From NCBI RefSeq assembly GCF_036195325.1, contig NZ_CP108101.1, positions 3,782,001 to 3,846,000 on the forward strand: DNA of 64,000 nucleotides, written 5' to 3'. This document shows, in pieces, positions 8,139 to 16,242 of the stretch. Source of the DNA: Streptomyces sp. NBC_00234. Its GTDB lineage: Bacteria > Actinomycetota > Actinomycetes > Streptomycetales > Streptomycetaceae. Below the pieces are notes generated by a model. The model searched no databases. It saw nothing but the letters and a program-made list of their open reading frames with translations, and was not told the DNA's origin. How positions within the stretch are numbered: the stretch's first letter is position 1; every line of letters starts with the position of its first letter. The translations under genes and the position numbers were made by a program.

Positions 8139-9314
8139 TCACACCTCGTCGGCCCACACCGGCGTGCCGTCGTCCTGCACGTGCAGCGTCGGAGAGTGCT
8201 CCCGATATCCCCACTGTGCTGTGTCATCGGGCACCACCCAGGCCCTGGATTGGAACGCTTGGCCTGACGTCAGCGAAGCGGTACACGCGTTTAGCGGGCT
8301 GGTCTTCGTCGCTTTGGCGGGGACGGTGACCTTCATCAACGCCCCCCACGGGTCCGGGCAGGTCTGCTCCACCGCGGCCTGGACGTAGGCAAGCTTCGCC
8401 TTCACCGTGACCGGCGTGCCCGAGGTGTTCGTTAACTGAACCAGGAAGGACATCGTCCCGTCCGCGGCGAGGAGTGTGCACGGCGTCCACGACACCGCGC
8501 CCGCACTCCGGGGTTTTCCACACCGGTGGTTTCCCTCAACGCTGCCGGACTCGGTTGAGGTGGCAGGACCTGGCTTGGCCACGTCCGCCCCCTGCGCGCT
8601 CGTTGCCGACCCGTCCGGCTTCGTACTCACCGAGGAGGGCTCTTCACCGCCCAGCCACACGAACACTGCGATTGTCCCGGCCACCCCTGCGGCTGTGGCC
8701 GCTCCCGCCCAGATCCGCCCGTTCTTCCCCCTCCGCTTCCCAGTCTTCTGCTCGCCGACCTCGACCGCCTCGGCCGCCCTGGCAGGTTCAACGGGTTCGG
8801 CCGACTTGGCGGCATCGACCGGCTCGGCATGTGCGGCGGGCTTCGCAACCTCGGCCGGCTCGGCGGTCTCGTTTGGTTCAACGGGTTCGGCGGGCTGAGC
8901 GATGACGCTCGTCAGGACCCGGTTCCGCCAGCCCGGTCCACCTGTGTCCTGAAGACTGCGGGCAAGCTCAGCGATCTCCCAGCCAATCTTCGGAAGCCGC
9001 TGGGCGTTCTCTGGCGCCTTCTCCCTTAACGCCCGAGCAATGGCCTCGCAGTCCTCCTTGCTGGGCAGCCGGTTGTGCTTGGTGCCGGGCAACAGTTGGT
9101 TGCGGCCCTTCAACCAGTACGACAGCAGTGCCTCGTCAATCCTTTTGCGGGACTGCCAGACGGGCGTCGCGCGCTCTGTCTCCAGAGCCTTCACCAGAGC
9201 CTTACGCGTCGGCTTCCCCTCCGCCGTCGGCTCCCCCACACACGTCACCCACGCGTCCAGTGCCTGCACCAGACGGTGAGCCAAGTCCGCGAACGACTCC
9301 CCCTGATCCCCCAT
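8139..9314 (-). CDS. Membrane-anchored protein with cytoplasmic helical domain and Ala-Glu-Pro linker
   Basis: A 391-aa protein. The start is taken at MGDQGESFADLAHRL. Residues 1-138 are a helical cytoplasmic domain resembling the regulator-like N-termini of many streptomycete XRE-type proteins. Residues about 140-190 are a repetitive AEPVEP/AEPAEVAKP linker, then comes a basic stretch and one membrane segment (about 201-223), and an external C-terminal domain (about 260-391) with several Cys. The layout suggests signalling across the membrane, but the function is unknown. It diverges from the zinc-finger gene. Confidence 0.7.
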   Translation of the reverse strand: MGDQGESFADLAHRLVQALDAWVTCVGEPTAEGKPTRKALVKALETERATPVWQSRKRIDEALLSYWLKGRNQLLPGTKHNRLPSKEDCEAIARALREKAPENAQRLPKIGWEIAELARSLQDTGGPGWRNRVLTSVIAQPAEPVEPNETAEPAEVAKPAAHAEPVDAAKSAEPVEPARAAEAVEVGEQKTGKRRGKNGRIWAGAATAAGVAGTIAVFVWLGGEEPSSVSTKPDGSATSAQGADVAKPGPATSTESGSVEGNHRCGKPRSAGAVSWTPCTLLAADGTMSFLVQLTNTSGTPVTVKAKLAYVQAAVEQTCPDPWGALMKVTVPAKATKTSPLNACTASLTSGQAFQSRAWVVPDDTAQWGYREHSPTLHVQDDGTPVWADEV

Positions 9315-9497
9315 CAACGGCTCCCCCTGCGAGGCGAATTCTGTTGCGGTGCAACCGAGAAGCAGCAGGTTACGGAGGTGCAAGTTGCGCCGCAAATCCT
9401 CACCCCGCTTGCACTGATGATCTCCCCTTTCGACTGCGGGACATTCGGTTTGGCGGCGCGGAACGCCCCGCCGCCCCCGATGAGAAGAGGACTGACC

Positions 9498-9632
9498 ATG
9501 TGGAACAAGTGCCAGCGCTGTAAGGGCAATGGAAAGTGCACCACCTGTGACGGATCCGGCTCCCGCGGTGTGTGGAAGTGCGACAGCTGCCGGGGCAGCG
9601 GCGACTGCAAGGCATGCGACGGCCGCGGCTGA
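9498..9632 (+). CDS. 44-aa protein with four CxxCxGxG zinc-finger repeats
   Basis: Tiny protein made almost wholly of DnaJ-type cysteine repeats: CQRCKGNG, CTTCDGSG, CDSCRGSG and CKACDGRG, four motifs that would bind two zinc ions as in the DnaJ central domain. GAAGAGGA about 8 nt upstream of the ATG serves as ribosome binding site. No J domain is present. It could assist folding or bind nucleic acid or a partner protein; the role is unknown. It lies in the tRNA-Pro element, 183 bp from the divergent 8139-9314 gene. Confidence 0.75.
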   Translation: MWNKCQRCKGNGKCTTCDGSGSRGVWKCDSCRGSGDCKACDGRG

Positions 9633-9787
9633 CCGCGTGAATGCCGCGGGGTGAGCTGACCCTGCTCTCTCCGCGGCACGAGCCCCCACCCCTTCAGACA
9701 TCGCGGGCGTGGCTGACCCACATCAGCGCGCCCGCCACTCGATCGCCCCCGCCAGATAGGCAGGGGGCGTAAGCAGGAGGATGCGAT

Positions 9788-10909
9788 ATGCGTAAGACGA
9801 TCAGGAAGCTGATGATGCCGGCGGTGGCAGCCGCTGTTGTCAGTGCCGTCGTAGTCGGTGTGGTCCATGAGGGAGAAACGCGCAGCGCCGACGTCCAGCT
9901 CAGCACCTTCGGTGACGACCAGGCACGGGGCGACAGCCACTCTGCCGCCGTCGGGAATGGCGCAACCAGCGGGCACCCGCAACCCGGACTGCGCGGGACG
10001 CCATTGGACAAGCCGTCGTCCAGCGACACCGGGTGGCCTGTCCTCAAGACGGGACAGCACAACGAGAACGTCCGCAGCGCCCAGTTGCTGCTCGCATCAA
10101 GCGGCTATCGCCTCGCCGCTGACGGAAGCTACGGCCCGGCCACCGCCGCCACAACCTCGGCGTTCCAGCGCACGAACGGCCTCACGGTGAACGGCTCCAT
10201 TGACGGACCCACCTGGAACAAACTGCTACGCACGGTCGGCCGCGGGGCATCTGGCCCCGCAGTGAAGGCAGTGCAGGCCCAGCTGAACATGTACCGCAAT
10301 CAGCTCGCCGTCGACGGAGCGTTCGGCCCTGCCACCGCGGCCGCTGTCGCGAAGTTCCAGCAAAATCGCCGCCTGACGGCCGACGGCATCGTGGGGCCGC
10401 TCACTTGGAAGAAGCTCATCAGCGGGACCGCGCTGGCCAAGCGCGGCACCCCCGCCAAGCCTGCCCCGGCGGCGCCGTCCCAGCTCCCAGAGGAGCTCAC
10501 CCACACCCAGGCCATGGCCCTGCTGCGCCCCGCCGGCATCACCACATCGTCGAGCGGCGGCTGCGACAACCGCAACAACAACCGCTGCACGAGCCTGGAC
10601 GACATCCGCAGCGACTCCATCCGCGGCGTCATCGCCTTGCGCAGGGCCAGCGGCTGTCCCCTCGTCATTACGGGCGGCACCGAATACGGAATCCACAACG
10701 AGGAGATCCCGAAGGCCCACACGAAGGGCTACAAGCTCGACCTCCGGATCGACACCTGCATCACCAACTGGATCAAGAACACCCAGCGCAAGGCCGCCCC
10801 TCGCAAGGCCGACCCGCGTTGGCAGGGCAAGTTCAGCAACATTGCGATCGAGTACGTCTACGAGACTCCCACGAACGGTGACGTCCACTGGGACATCACC
10901 TTCAACTAG
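9788..10909 (+). CDS. Secreted peptidase M15-like protein with two peptidoglycan-binding repeats
   Basis: A 373-aa exported protein. An N-terminal signal (basic MRKTIRKL, then a hydrophobic Ala/Val run to about residue 27) precedes two PG_binding_1 repeats (about 95-150 and 155-215, each with GxxGPxT and FQ..N.L motifs). The C-terminal 130 aa resemble the D-Ala-D-Ala carboxypeptidase-like M15 group, with zinc ligands apparent in AHTKGYKLD and VHWDITF. It probably binds and trims cell-wall peptides outside the cell. GGAGG precedes the start. It is the best-preserved cargo gene of the element. Confidence 0.8.
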   Translation: MRKTIRKLMMPAVAAAVVSAVVVGVVHEGETRSADVQLSTFGDDQARGDSHSAAVGNGATSGHPQPGLRGTPLDKPSSSDTGWPVLKTGQHNENVRSAQLLLASSGYRLAADGSYGPATAATTSAFQRTNGLTVNGSIDGPTWNKLLRTVGRGASGPAVKAVQAQLNMYRNQLAVDGAFGPATAAAVAKFQQNRRLTADGIVGPLTWKKLISGTALAKRGTPAKPAPAAPSQLPEELTHTQAMALLRPAGITTSSSGGCDNRNNNRCTSLDDIRSDSIRGVIALRRASGCPLVITGGTEYGIHNEEIPKAHTKGYKLDLRIDTCITNWIKNTQRKAAPRKADPRWQGKFSNIAIEYVYETPTNGDVHWDITFN

Positions 10910-10991
10910 GCCCGCCCTTCGCAGGTCACGGGCACGTGACGGTCGTGGCTGACTCCTCATAGGCGCTGACCCCGCCCTCAGCCGAGGGGCT

Positions 10992-11014
10992 TCCGCCGGG
11001 TGAACCCGGCGGGA
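10992..11014 (+). terminator. Possible terminator after the M15-like gene
   Basis: Ten-base inverted repeat TCCGCCGGGT/ACCCGGCGGGA, 83 nt after the stop. Short loop and no U-tract. Confidence 0.4.
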
Positions 11015-11119
11015 CCCCCTCCCCCTGCCTCCAAGCCCGGTAGCGGTTCGACCGCCAGCCCATGCCGGCCAGATCAACATCCGCCCTCGCCCCTTCAAGA
11101 CCTAGGGAGAACGACCCTC

Positions 11120-11554
11120 ATGTACCTGCTGGCGGGCTTCGTGATCATTCTGGGCCTGGCTGCGCTCGCTCAGGCTGCGGCGGCGCAGAGCGCTCTCGAT
11201 CCTTACAGCGAGGCTTCGAGGTTCATGGCACCCGCTGTTGAGGAGGCGGAGCAGAATGCGGCAGGGCAGATGGTGGTCGCGCAGCTCGGAATGTTCTAGG
11301 GCGCCATCTACGCTGTTCTCGCGCTCGCTCTCGCCGCACGATTCGGCAAGGGAGGCAACGCCCTCCGCATCTGCACAATCGTCCAAGGCGCCTGGCTCTG
11401 CGTGGTCGGCACCTTCACTCTCGGCCTCACGGCCAACATCGCCCCCGCAACCGTCGTCATGCCAGCCTTTGTGGAGTTGGCCGCCGGTGTTCTGCCGATC
11501 GTCGTCATGGTTCAGAAGGACGGCATGGCCTGGTTCAGCCGCCCACGCCACTGA
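11120..11554 (+). pseudogene. Four-helix membrane protein gene with in-frame amber codon
   Basis: One open frame of 145 codons is interrupted only by TAG at 11297-11299 (codon 60). Both halves code for a coherent membrane protein: helix 1 near residues 2-22, a soluble stretch, then helices GAIYAVLALALAARFG, AWLCVVGTFTLGLTANI and FVELAAGVLPIVVMV after the stop. GC bias at third positions persists after the TAG. It is probably a recent point-nonsense pseudogene (from CAG, TGG or similar). The first 59 codons alone would give a single-helix peptide. Family not recognised. Confidence 0.65.
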
Positions 11555-11635
11555 GCTCAGCAGAGACGAGGCCGGCCACACCGGACGGGTGGTGGCCAAG
11601 AAGCATTCAAAGGCAGCCAACTACACCTGGATCAA

Positions 11636-11860
11636 ATGAGGAAGGAGGCCGACCTCGCGCAGGGCACCAACGAGGGCCTGGCCGAGGCCCGCGCCGGCGG
11701 GCGCGCGCCTCGGCCGCCCACCCGGCGATGACGGAGGAGCAGGTACGGCACACCCGGGACCTGCTCACCTGCCCGGAAAGCACCGCCACCCCGAACTGCC
11801 CCCGGCCTGCGCAGTGCTCAAGTCGACCAATGCGGAGAACTTGGCCTGATGGAGCAGCGA
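11636..11860 (+). pseudogene. Serine-recombinase C-terminal fragment (degenerate)
   Basis: Reading GTNEGLAEARAGGRA from the ATG at 11636 and, one frame away, PAMTEEQVRHTRDLLT gives the pattern of the resolvase/invertase hinge and HTH start (typically EGLAAARARGR...PAMTEEQVR.ARDLLT). The HTH itself is destroyed further on. It is a recombinase tail only, with no catalytic domain. It sits next to the right att repeat. From 11861 to 12063 nothing recognisable remains. Confidence 0.5.
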
Positions 11861-12063
11861 AGGAGGAGCAGATCCTTCCGGAGAATGGTCCACGCCGTTG
11901 AGGTCTGCTGGGGCATGCCCCCCCGGTGACGTCCCATGCTGGGAGCCATTTGGAAGCCGATCCGCTCCCCAAGCCCCTTCGAGACCACCCGACACCACCG
12001 CAGCCCAACCCTCTGACCAGGCAGAACGTCAAATCACCAGGTGACGATCGCGACCGGCCCTCA

Positions 12064-12125
12064 TTCGGGACGAAGAGGTCGTGGGTTCAAATCCCGCCAC
12101 CCCGACAGCTGAAACACCAGGTCAA
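12064..12125 (+). repeat. Right attachment repeat (62 bp)
   Basis: Perfect copy of 6180-6241, containing the 3' half of tRNA-Pro (anticodon-stem 3' strand, T arm, acceptor 3' strand). The 5' half of the tRNA is absent here, so it is not a functional tRNA gene. Confidence 0.9.
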
Positions 12126-12157
12126 GGGCTCGATCCGCATCGCGGGTCGGGCCCTTG
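12123..12157 (+). terminator. Original tRNA-Pro terminator, now beyond the right att site
   Basis: 16-bp stem CAAGGGCTCGATCCGC/GCGGGTCGGGCCCTTG with two G-U pairs and a 3-nt loop. Its spacing from the att core equals that of the hairpin after the left copy, so this is probably the ancestral tRNA terminator. Confidence 0.6.
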
Positions 12158-12273
12158 AGTGGTTTCCGGGGGCGTCTTGGGAGCCGTGCTGCGCGCCGGT
12201 GAGACGCGGGGTGCGAACTCGGCCTCCGGCAGATGTTTTCGGCGCGGCACGAAACGGCCTGCGGCACACGTGC

Positions 12274-13539
12274 TCAGGCTTCGCCGTGGGAGGTCGCCTT
12301 GGTGGCGGGGCCGGGGGTGTCGTGTCGGGTGCATGCCCACAGCGCGAGCCCGAGGCAGCTGAACGCGGCGCCCAGTGCGCATACGGCGCCCCAGCCGGCT
12401 ACTGCGTAGAGGGAGGTCGCGGCGATGGCGCCGGTGGCGCTGCCGATCGCGTAGAAGATCATGTATCCGCCGATCAGCCGGCTGCCCGCGTCCGGGTGCA
12501 GCGCGTAGATCAGGGTCTGGTTGGTGACATGGACCGCCTGCACGGCGAGGTCCAGGAGGATCACCCCGACGACCAGGGCCCAGAGCGAGCTGCGGGTGAA
12601 GGCCAGGGGCAGCCACGAGGCGGCGAGCAGTGCCAGGGCGATGCCGGTGGTCCGGCCGGAGAGTCCGCGGTCGTTCAGGCGGCCCGCCACGGTCGCGGCC
12701 AGGGCGCCGGCGACACCGATCAGCCCCAGGGCCCCGATCGCGCTGTGCGGCAGGAAGTACGGGGCCTCGCTCAGCGGCAGTGCGACGCTGCTCCACAGGG
12801 TGCTGAAGGCGGCGAAGACCAGCAGGCCGAACAGGGCCCGGAGCCGCAGCAGTCGTTCCCGTGCGAACAGGGTGACCGTGGAGCGCAGGAGCTGGCCGTA
12901 GCGCAGGGTTGCCGGCGGAGCGGCACCGTGGCGCGGCAGCACTCGGTACAGGACCAGGGCGAGCAGAGCGGTGAGCGCGGCCGAGGCGAGGTAGACGGAG
13001 CGCCAGCCCGCGAGATCGGCCATGAGGCCGGATGCGGTGCGGGCGAGCAGGATTCCGATGACCACTCCGCTGGTGACCAGACCGACGACGCGTCCGCGTA
13101 CGGCGGGAGGGGCCAGCGACGCCGCGAAGGCCACCAGCGTCTGGGTGACGACCGCGAGAAGCCCCAGCGCGGCCATGCCCGCGAGCAGGACCGCCGCCGA
13201 GTGGGCGGTGGCCACCACGGCCAGCGCCACCACCAGGAGCAGCAGCTGCGCCACGACGAGCCGTCTGCGGTCGGCCACGTCGCCCAGCGGCACGAGGAAG
13301 AAGAGTCCCAGCCCGTATCCGACCTGCGTGAGGGTGACCACGCCGCCGACCAGCGCCGGGCTCATGCCGAGGTCGTGGCCCATGGTCACCAGGAGCGGCT
13401 GGGAGAAGTAGACGTTGGCCACCGCAGCCCCGCAGGCGACGGCGAACAGGATGACGACGCCCCGGGAGAGGGCGAACGCCGGACCCTCACCGCTTCGGGC
13501 CTCGGTCCGTCGTGTCGCGGCCTCACCGTTGCCGGGCAT
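12274..13539 (-). CDS. MFS transporter (drug-efflux type)
   Basis: A 421-aa major facilitator protein with 12 predicted helices. The start is ATG 13539 because GGAGGAG lies 5 nt upstream; an in-frame ATG at 13557 has no such site. Family features include NVYFSQPLLVTMGHDLGMSP in helix 1-2, PLGDVADRRR (loop 2-3 motif A) and LAPPAVRGRVVGLVTSG. This is the sugar/drug efflux group common beside HxlR genes. It is divergent from the HxlR regulator with a shared promoter region, and probably exports the small molecule that the regulator senses. Confidence 0.88.
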   Translation of the reverse strand: MPGNGEAATRRTEARSGEGPAFALSRGVVILFAVACGAAVANVYFSQPLLVTMGHDLGMSPALVGGVVTLTQVGYGLGLFFLVPLGDVADRRRLVVAQLLLLVVALAVVATAHSAAVLLAGMAALGLLAVVTQTLVAFAASLAPPAVRGRVVGLVTSGVVIGILLARTASGLMADLAGWRSVYLASAALTALLALVLYRVLPRHGAAPPATLRYGQLLRSTVTLFARERLLRLRALFGLLVFAAFSTLWSSVALPLSEAPYFLPHSAIGALGLIGVAGALAATVAGRLNDRGLSGRTTGIALALLAASWLPLAFTRSSLWALVVGVILLDLAVQAVHVTNQTLIYALHPDAGSRLIGGYMIFYAIGSATGAIAATSLYAVAGWGAVCALGAAFSCLGLALWACTRHDTPGPATKATSHGEA

Positions 13540-13569
13540 CAGCACTCCTCCGCACATCTGGTTTCATCT

Positions 13570-13604
13570 TGCTACCAGAGGTGACGGTAACTTCCTTGGT
13601 AGCA
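13570..13604. promoter_or_regulatory. Inverted repeat operator between MFS and HxlR genes
   Basis: Perfect 8-bp inverted repeat TGCTACCA (13570-13577) and TGGTAGCA (13597-13604) with a 19-bp spacer in the 96-bp divergent intergenic region. Likely HxlR binding site controlling both genes. Confidence 0.55.
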
Positions 13605-13635
13605 TGTTGCAACCGTCGTGAAAGTGAGGGATGGC

Positions 13636-14088
13636 ATGGTGACCAGGACGCGCTTCAACGACAGCGAATGTCCCGTCGCCCGGTCGGTGGACGCGATCGG
13701 CGACTGGTGGTCCCTGCTGATCGTGCGGGACGCCTTCGACGGGAGCCGGCGCTTCGGGGAGTTCCAGCGCAGCCTCGGCGTGGCGAAGAACATCCTCACC
13801 GCGCGCCTGCGCACCCTGGTCGCCGGCGGGGTTCTCGAATCCGTCCCCGCCTCGGACGGCAGCGCCTACCGCGAGTACGTACTGACTCCGAAGGGCAAGG
13901 CACTCTTCCCCGTCATCGTGGCGCTGCGGCAGTGGGGCGAACAGAACTTCTTCGAACCCGGGGAACCTCACTCGCAGTTGGTCGACCGTCGGCAGGAACG
14001 TCGCCTCCGGCCACTGGAAGTGCTGTCCGCGGACGGGCGACGACTGGACCCCGACGACACCACCGTCCACAAGGTCTCCGCCCGGTGA
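13636..14088 (+). CDS. HxlR family transcriptional regulator
   Basis: A 150-aa winged-helix protein. Signatures are SECPVARSVDAIGDWWSLLIVRDAF (first helices with the family Cys), RRFGEFQRSLGVAKNILTARL (recognition helix) and EYVLTPKGKALFPVIVAL (wing and dimer helix). ATG 13636 with GAGGG upstream is preferred over GTG 13618. It is divergent from the MFS gene, so it is probably a local repressor or activator that uses the inverted repeat at 13570-13604. The effector is unknown. Confidence 0.88.
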   Translation: MVTRTRFNDSECPVARSVDAIGDWWSLLIVRDAFDGSRRFGEFQRSLGVAKNILTARLRTLVAGGVLESVPASDGSAYREYVLTPKGKALFPVIVALRQWGEQNFFEPGEPHSQLVDRRQERRLRPLEVLSADGRRLDPDDTTVHKVSAR

Positions 14089-14161
14089 TCCGAGCCGGCG
14101 CACGGCCGCATCCCCGAAGAAACCCCGTGCGCACGGACGGCAGAGTGCTGATAGTTGCTGC

Positions 14162-14866
14162 ATGGAAGCGATTGACGCCGCGCGTGCCGTTGTAGACGAA
14201 CACCACCCTGCCGCTCGGGCCGCGTTCCTGGGAGGCAGCGTCCTGACGGACCGCCGCACGCCGTTGTCGGACCTCGACATCGTGGTGCTCCTCCACGGAT
14301 CCCCGGCCCCGTACCGGTCGAGCCTCCGGTACGGCGCGTGGCCGGTGGAGATGTTCGTACACACCGAAGAGACCTGGCACGCGTACGTCGAGCGGGAAGT
14401 GCGCGAGCGCCGCTCACCGCTGCTCCGGATGTGTGCCGACGGGCTGCTGCTCCTCGACACCGATGGGGTGGGGGCGCAGCTCGCCGCTGAAGCCCGGAAG
14501 CTGACCGCCGCTGGGCCGCCCCCGGTGCCGGCCGAAGGGATCGACGACCGCCGTTACGCGATCACCGACCTCCTGGACGACCTGGCGGGAAGCACCGACC
14601 AAGGTGAGCGGTTGTTCATTGCTACCGAACTGGTCCGCCGGACCGGTGAGTTGGCTCTGATAGTCGGCGGATCGTGGAACGGGAGCGGAAAGTGGCTGGC
14701 ACGCCGTCTCGAGACCACGGCGCCGGGGCTCGGCATGCGCCTGCACGAGGGCGTACGTCACCTGTCGGCGGGGCGGACCGAGCCCCTCGCGGCAGTCGTG
14801 GACGAGGTGCTGGACCAGGCCGGCGGACGGTTGTGGGCCGGATACCGGCGCGGTGGAACGCCATGA
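14162..14866 (+). CDS. Nucleotidyltransferase-fold protein
   Basis: A 234-aa protein with a polymerase-beta-type nucleotidyltransferase core: LGGSVLTDRRTPLSDLDIVVLL (about 21-42) has the GGS and DxD catalytic signature, and a third acidic residue is likely in WPVEMFVH (near 60). The C-terminal half is helical. Related proteins include aminoglycoside nucleotidyltransferases and many uncharacterised streptomycete enzymes that transfer NMP to small substrates. The substrate is not evident. It converges on the minus-strand MFS gene of the ATP-grasp cassette, ending 33 bp away. Confidence 0.75.
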   Translation: MEAIDAARAVVDEHHPAARAAFLGGSVLTDRRTPLSDLDIVVLLHGSPAPYRSSLRYGAWPVEMFVHTEETWHAYVEREVRERRSPLLRMCADGLLLLDTDGVGAQLAAEARKLTAAGPPPVPAEGIDDRRYAITDLLDDLAGSTDQGERLFIATELVRRTGELALIVGGSWNGSGKWLARRLETTAPGLGMRLHEGVRHLSAGRTEPLAAVVDEVLDQAGGRLWAGYRRGGTP

Positions 14867-14899
14867 ACGGGGTCGTCGCCCACCGTTCCTGGAAAGCGG

Positions 14900-16144
14900 T
14901 CACCGCGAGTCCTGGCCTTGGGCTCCACCACGCCGTTCGACGGACTGCCGGCAGCCGCTGCCGACAGGGCTCTCGGCCGCCCGACCGGGCAGGGCATCGC
15001 GCAGCAGCGCGGTGACCAGCAGCGAGAGCACAGCCATCATGGCCATCGCCCAGCCCACCGAGCGCCCACCACCGAACCACTGGGCGATGCCACCGGCCAA
15101 CAGCGCACCCAGCGCCTGGCCCGCCATCACACCGGTTCCGGAGAGGCCGAACGCCTGACCCCGCACGCTTTCATGGGTATGCCGCACCAGCCGCTCCTGC
15201 AACGGCAACGATGCCGAGAAGCCGAAGGCGGAGACCCCGACCAGCGTCGCCTCGACCGGCGCTGACAGCGACAGGGGGAACGCCAGGAACGGCACCGCCA
15301 GCAGCACGCGCAGCGGCACGATCAGCCTGTCGCGCAGACCTTCGGGGACGAATCGTCCCATCACGATGTCGCCCAGGAGCATGCCGACCGCGCCGGCTGC
15401 CAGCAGGTATCCGGCATGGCCGGTGGAGTACGGGATGAACAACGCCTCGCACCCCACGACCAGCCCGTTGGGCACCCACATCATCAGGTAGAGAGGCCGG
15501 ACGACGGGCGAGGTGAGAAGTTCGCGGTTGATACGGCGGCTGCGTTCGACAACCTTCCCCTCCGCTCGTGGCGGACGGTCGGCGAGCCCGATCCTCGCTG
15601 CGATGCCTGCGGTGGCGCTCACCAGGGCGGCGAGCCCGAACAGCCAGGTCGGCGACACCACGGCGAGCAGCAGAGCGCCGGTGGCATTGCCAACGATCTG
15701 CATTCCACCGACGGTGATGTTCATCGTGGCACGGGCCAGCACATACGCGTCCTTCGGCACGATGTCCGACAACAGAGCGACGACTGTGCCCGACGTGGCG
15801 GCCAACGCCACGTACCCGCCGGCGAGGATCAGGAAGCGCATCCACCAGGTCAGGTCAGGGAGCATCTGCAACGTGGCCGTCAGCGCCGCAATGCCCGCCA
15901 TGAAGATCACGGCAGTGCGGGGGCGCAGCAGATCCGAGGAGGCCAGCAGGTAGCGCGCGGTGACGAGCTGCACCAGCGGGCCCCCGAAGAGGGAGATCGC
16001 GGTCAGGAAGGGTGACCTCGTCTCGCGGTACATCACCGTGCCGAGCGCCAGGCCGGAGGCTACGACGCCCAGCATCGCGAACAGGCGTACCACGAAGAGG
16101 ACTCGGAACTCACGGATGCCGAATATCGCGCGATAGGTGGTCAC
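14900..16144 (-). CDS. MFS transporter, last gene of the ATP-grasp cassette
   Basis: A 414-aa major facilitator with about 12 helices (for example FRVLFVVRLFAMLGVVASGLAL, VVALLSDIVPKDAYVLARA). It starts at GTG 16144, whose GTGA overlaps the stop of the 33-aa ORF upstream, so translation is probably coupled; there is no convincing ribosome binding site of its own. As the terminal gene of a minus-strand operon with two ATP-grasp ligases, it is the likely exporter or immunity pump for their product. The C-terminus is hydrophilic. Confidence 0.8.
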   Translation of the reverse strand: MTTYRAIFGIREFRVLFVVRLFAMLGVVASGLALGTVMYRETRSPFLTAISLFGGPLVQLVTARYLLASSDLLRPRTAVIFMAGIAALTATLQMLPDLTWWMRFLILAGGYVALAATSGTVVALLSDIVPKDAYVLARATMNITVGGMQIVGNATGALLLAVVSPTWLFGLAALVSATAGIAARIGLADRPPRAEGKVVERSRRINRELLTSPVVRPLYLMMWVPNGLVVGCEALFIPYSTGHAGYLLAAGAVGMLLGDIVMGRFVPEGLRDRLIVPLRVLLAVPFLAFPLSLSAPVEATLVGVSAFGFSASLPLQERLVRHTHESVRGQAFGLSGTGVMAGQALGALLAGGIAQWFGGGRSVGWAMAMMAVLSLLVTALLRDALPGRAAESPVGSGCRQSVERRGGAQGQDSR

Positions 16145-16242
16145 TTGACGTGTGAGCGATCGATGCGAGCCATCGGCGGGGCGTCACCGCGCCACGAGGC
16201 CGCATGGCCCTCACCGGCCGGCCACCTCTCACTCACTGACAT
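16141..16242 (-). CDS. 33-aa ORF bridging the ATP-grasp and MFS genes
   Basis: Its ATG (16242) lies 14 nt inside the end of the upstream ATP-grasp gene, with GGGAG 9 nt before it. Its TGA (16141-16143) overlaps the GTG of the MFS gene. The peptide begins MSVSERWPAGEGHAASW, is soluble, and has no Cys. About three quarters of its codons end in G or C. It could be a genuine small product, a coupling device for the transporter, or chance. Family not recognised. Confidence 0.4.
   Translation of the reverse strand: MSVSERWPAGEGHAASWRGDAPPMARIDRSHVK

Larger units (their letters stand above)
6180..12125. mobile_element. Decayed integrative element in tRNA-Pro
   Basis: About 5.9 kb lie between two perfect 62-bp copies of the tRNA-Pro 3' half and its flank. 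Inside are a tyrosine-integrase pseudogene, a serine-recombinase-like fragment, an MGMT-like remnant, a membrane gene interrupted by an amber codon, and intact cargo genes. Element and att structure are seen directly. The loss of mobility is inferred from the broken integrase and the lack of any replication or conjugation gene. Confidence 0.85.

Noticed and set aside
12061-12110. Second tRNA-Pro gene
   Set aside because: Only the 3' half is present; D arm and 5' acceptor strand are missing. It is an att duplication.
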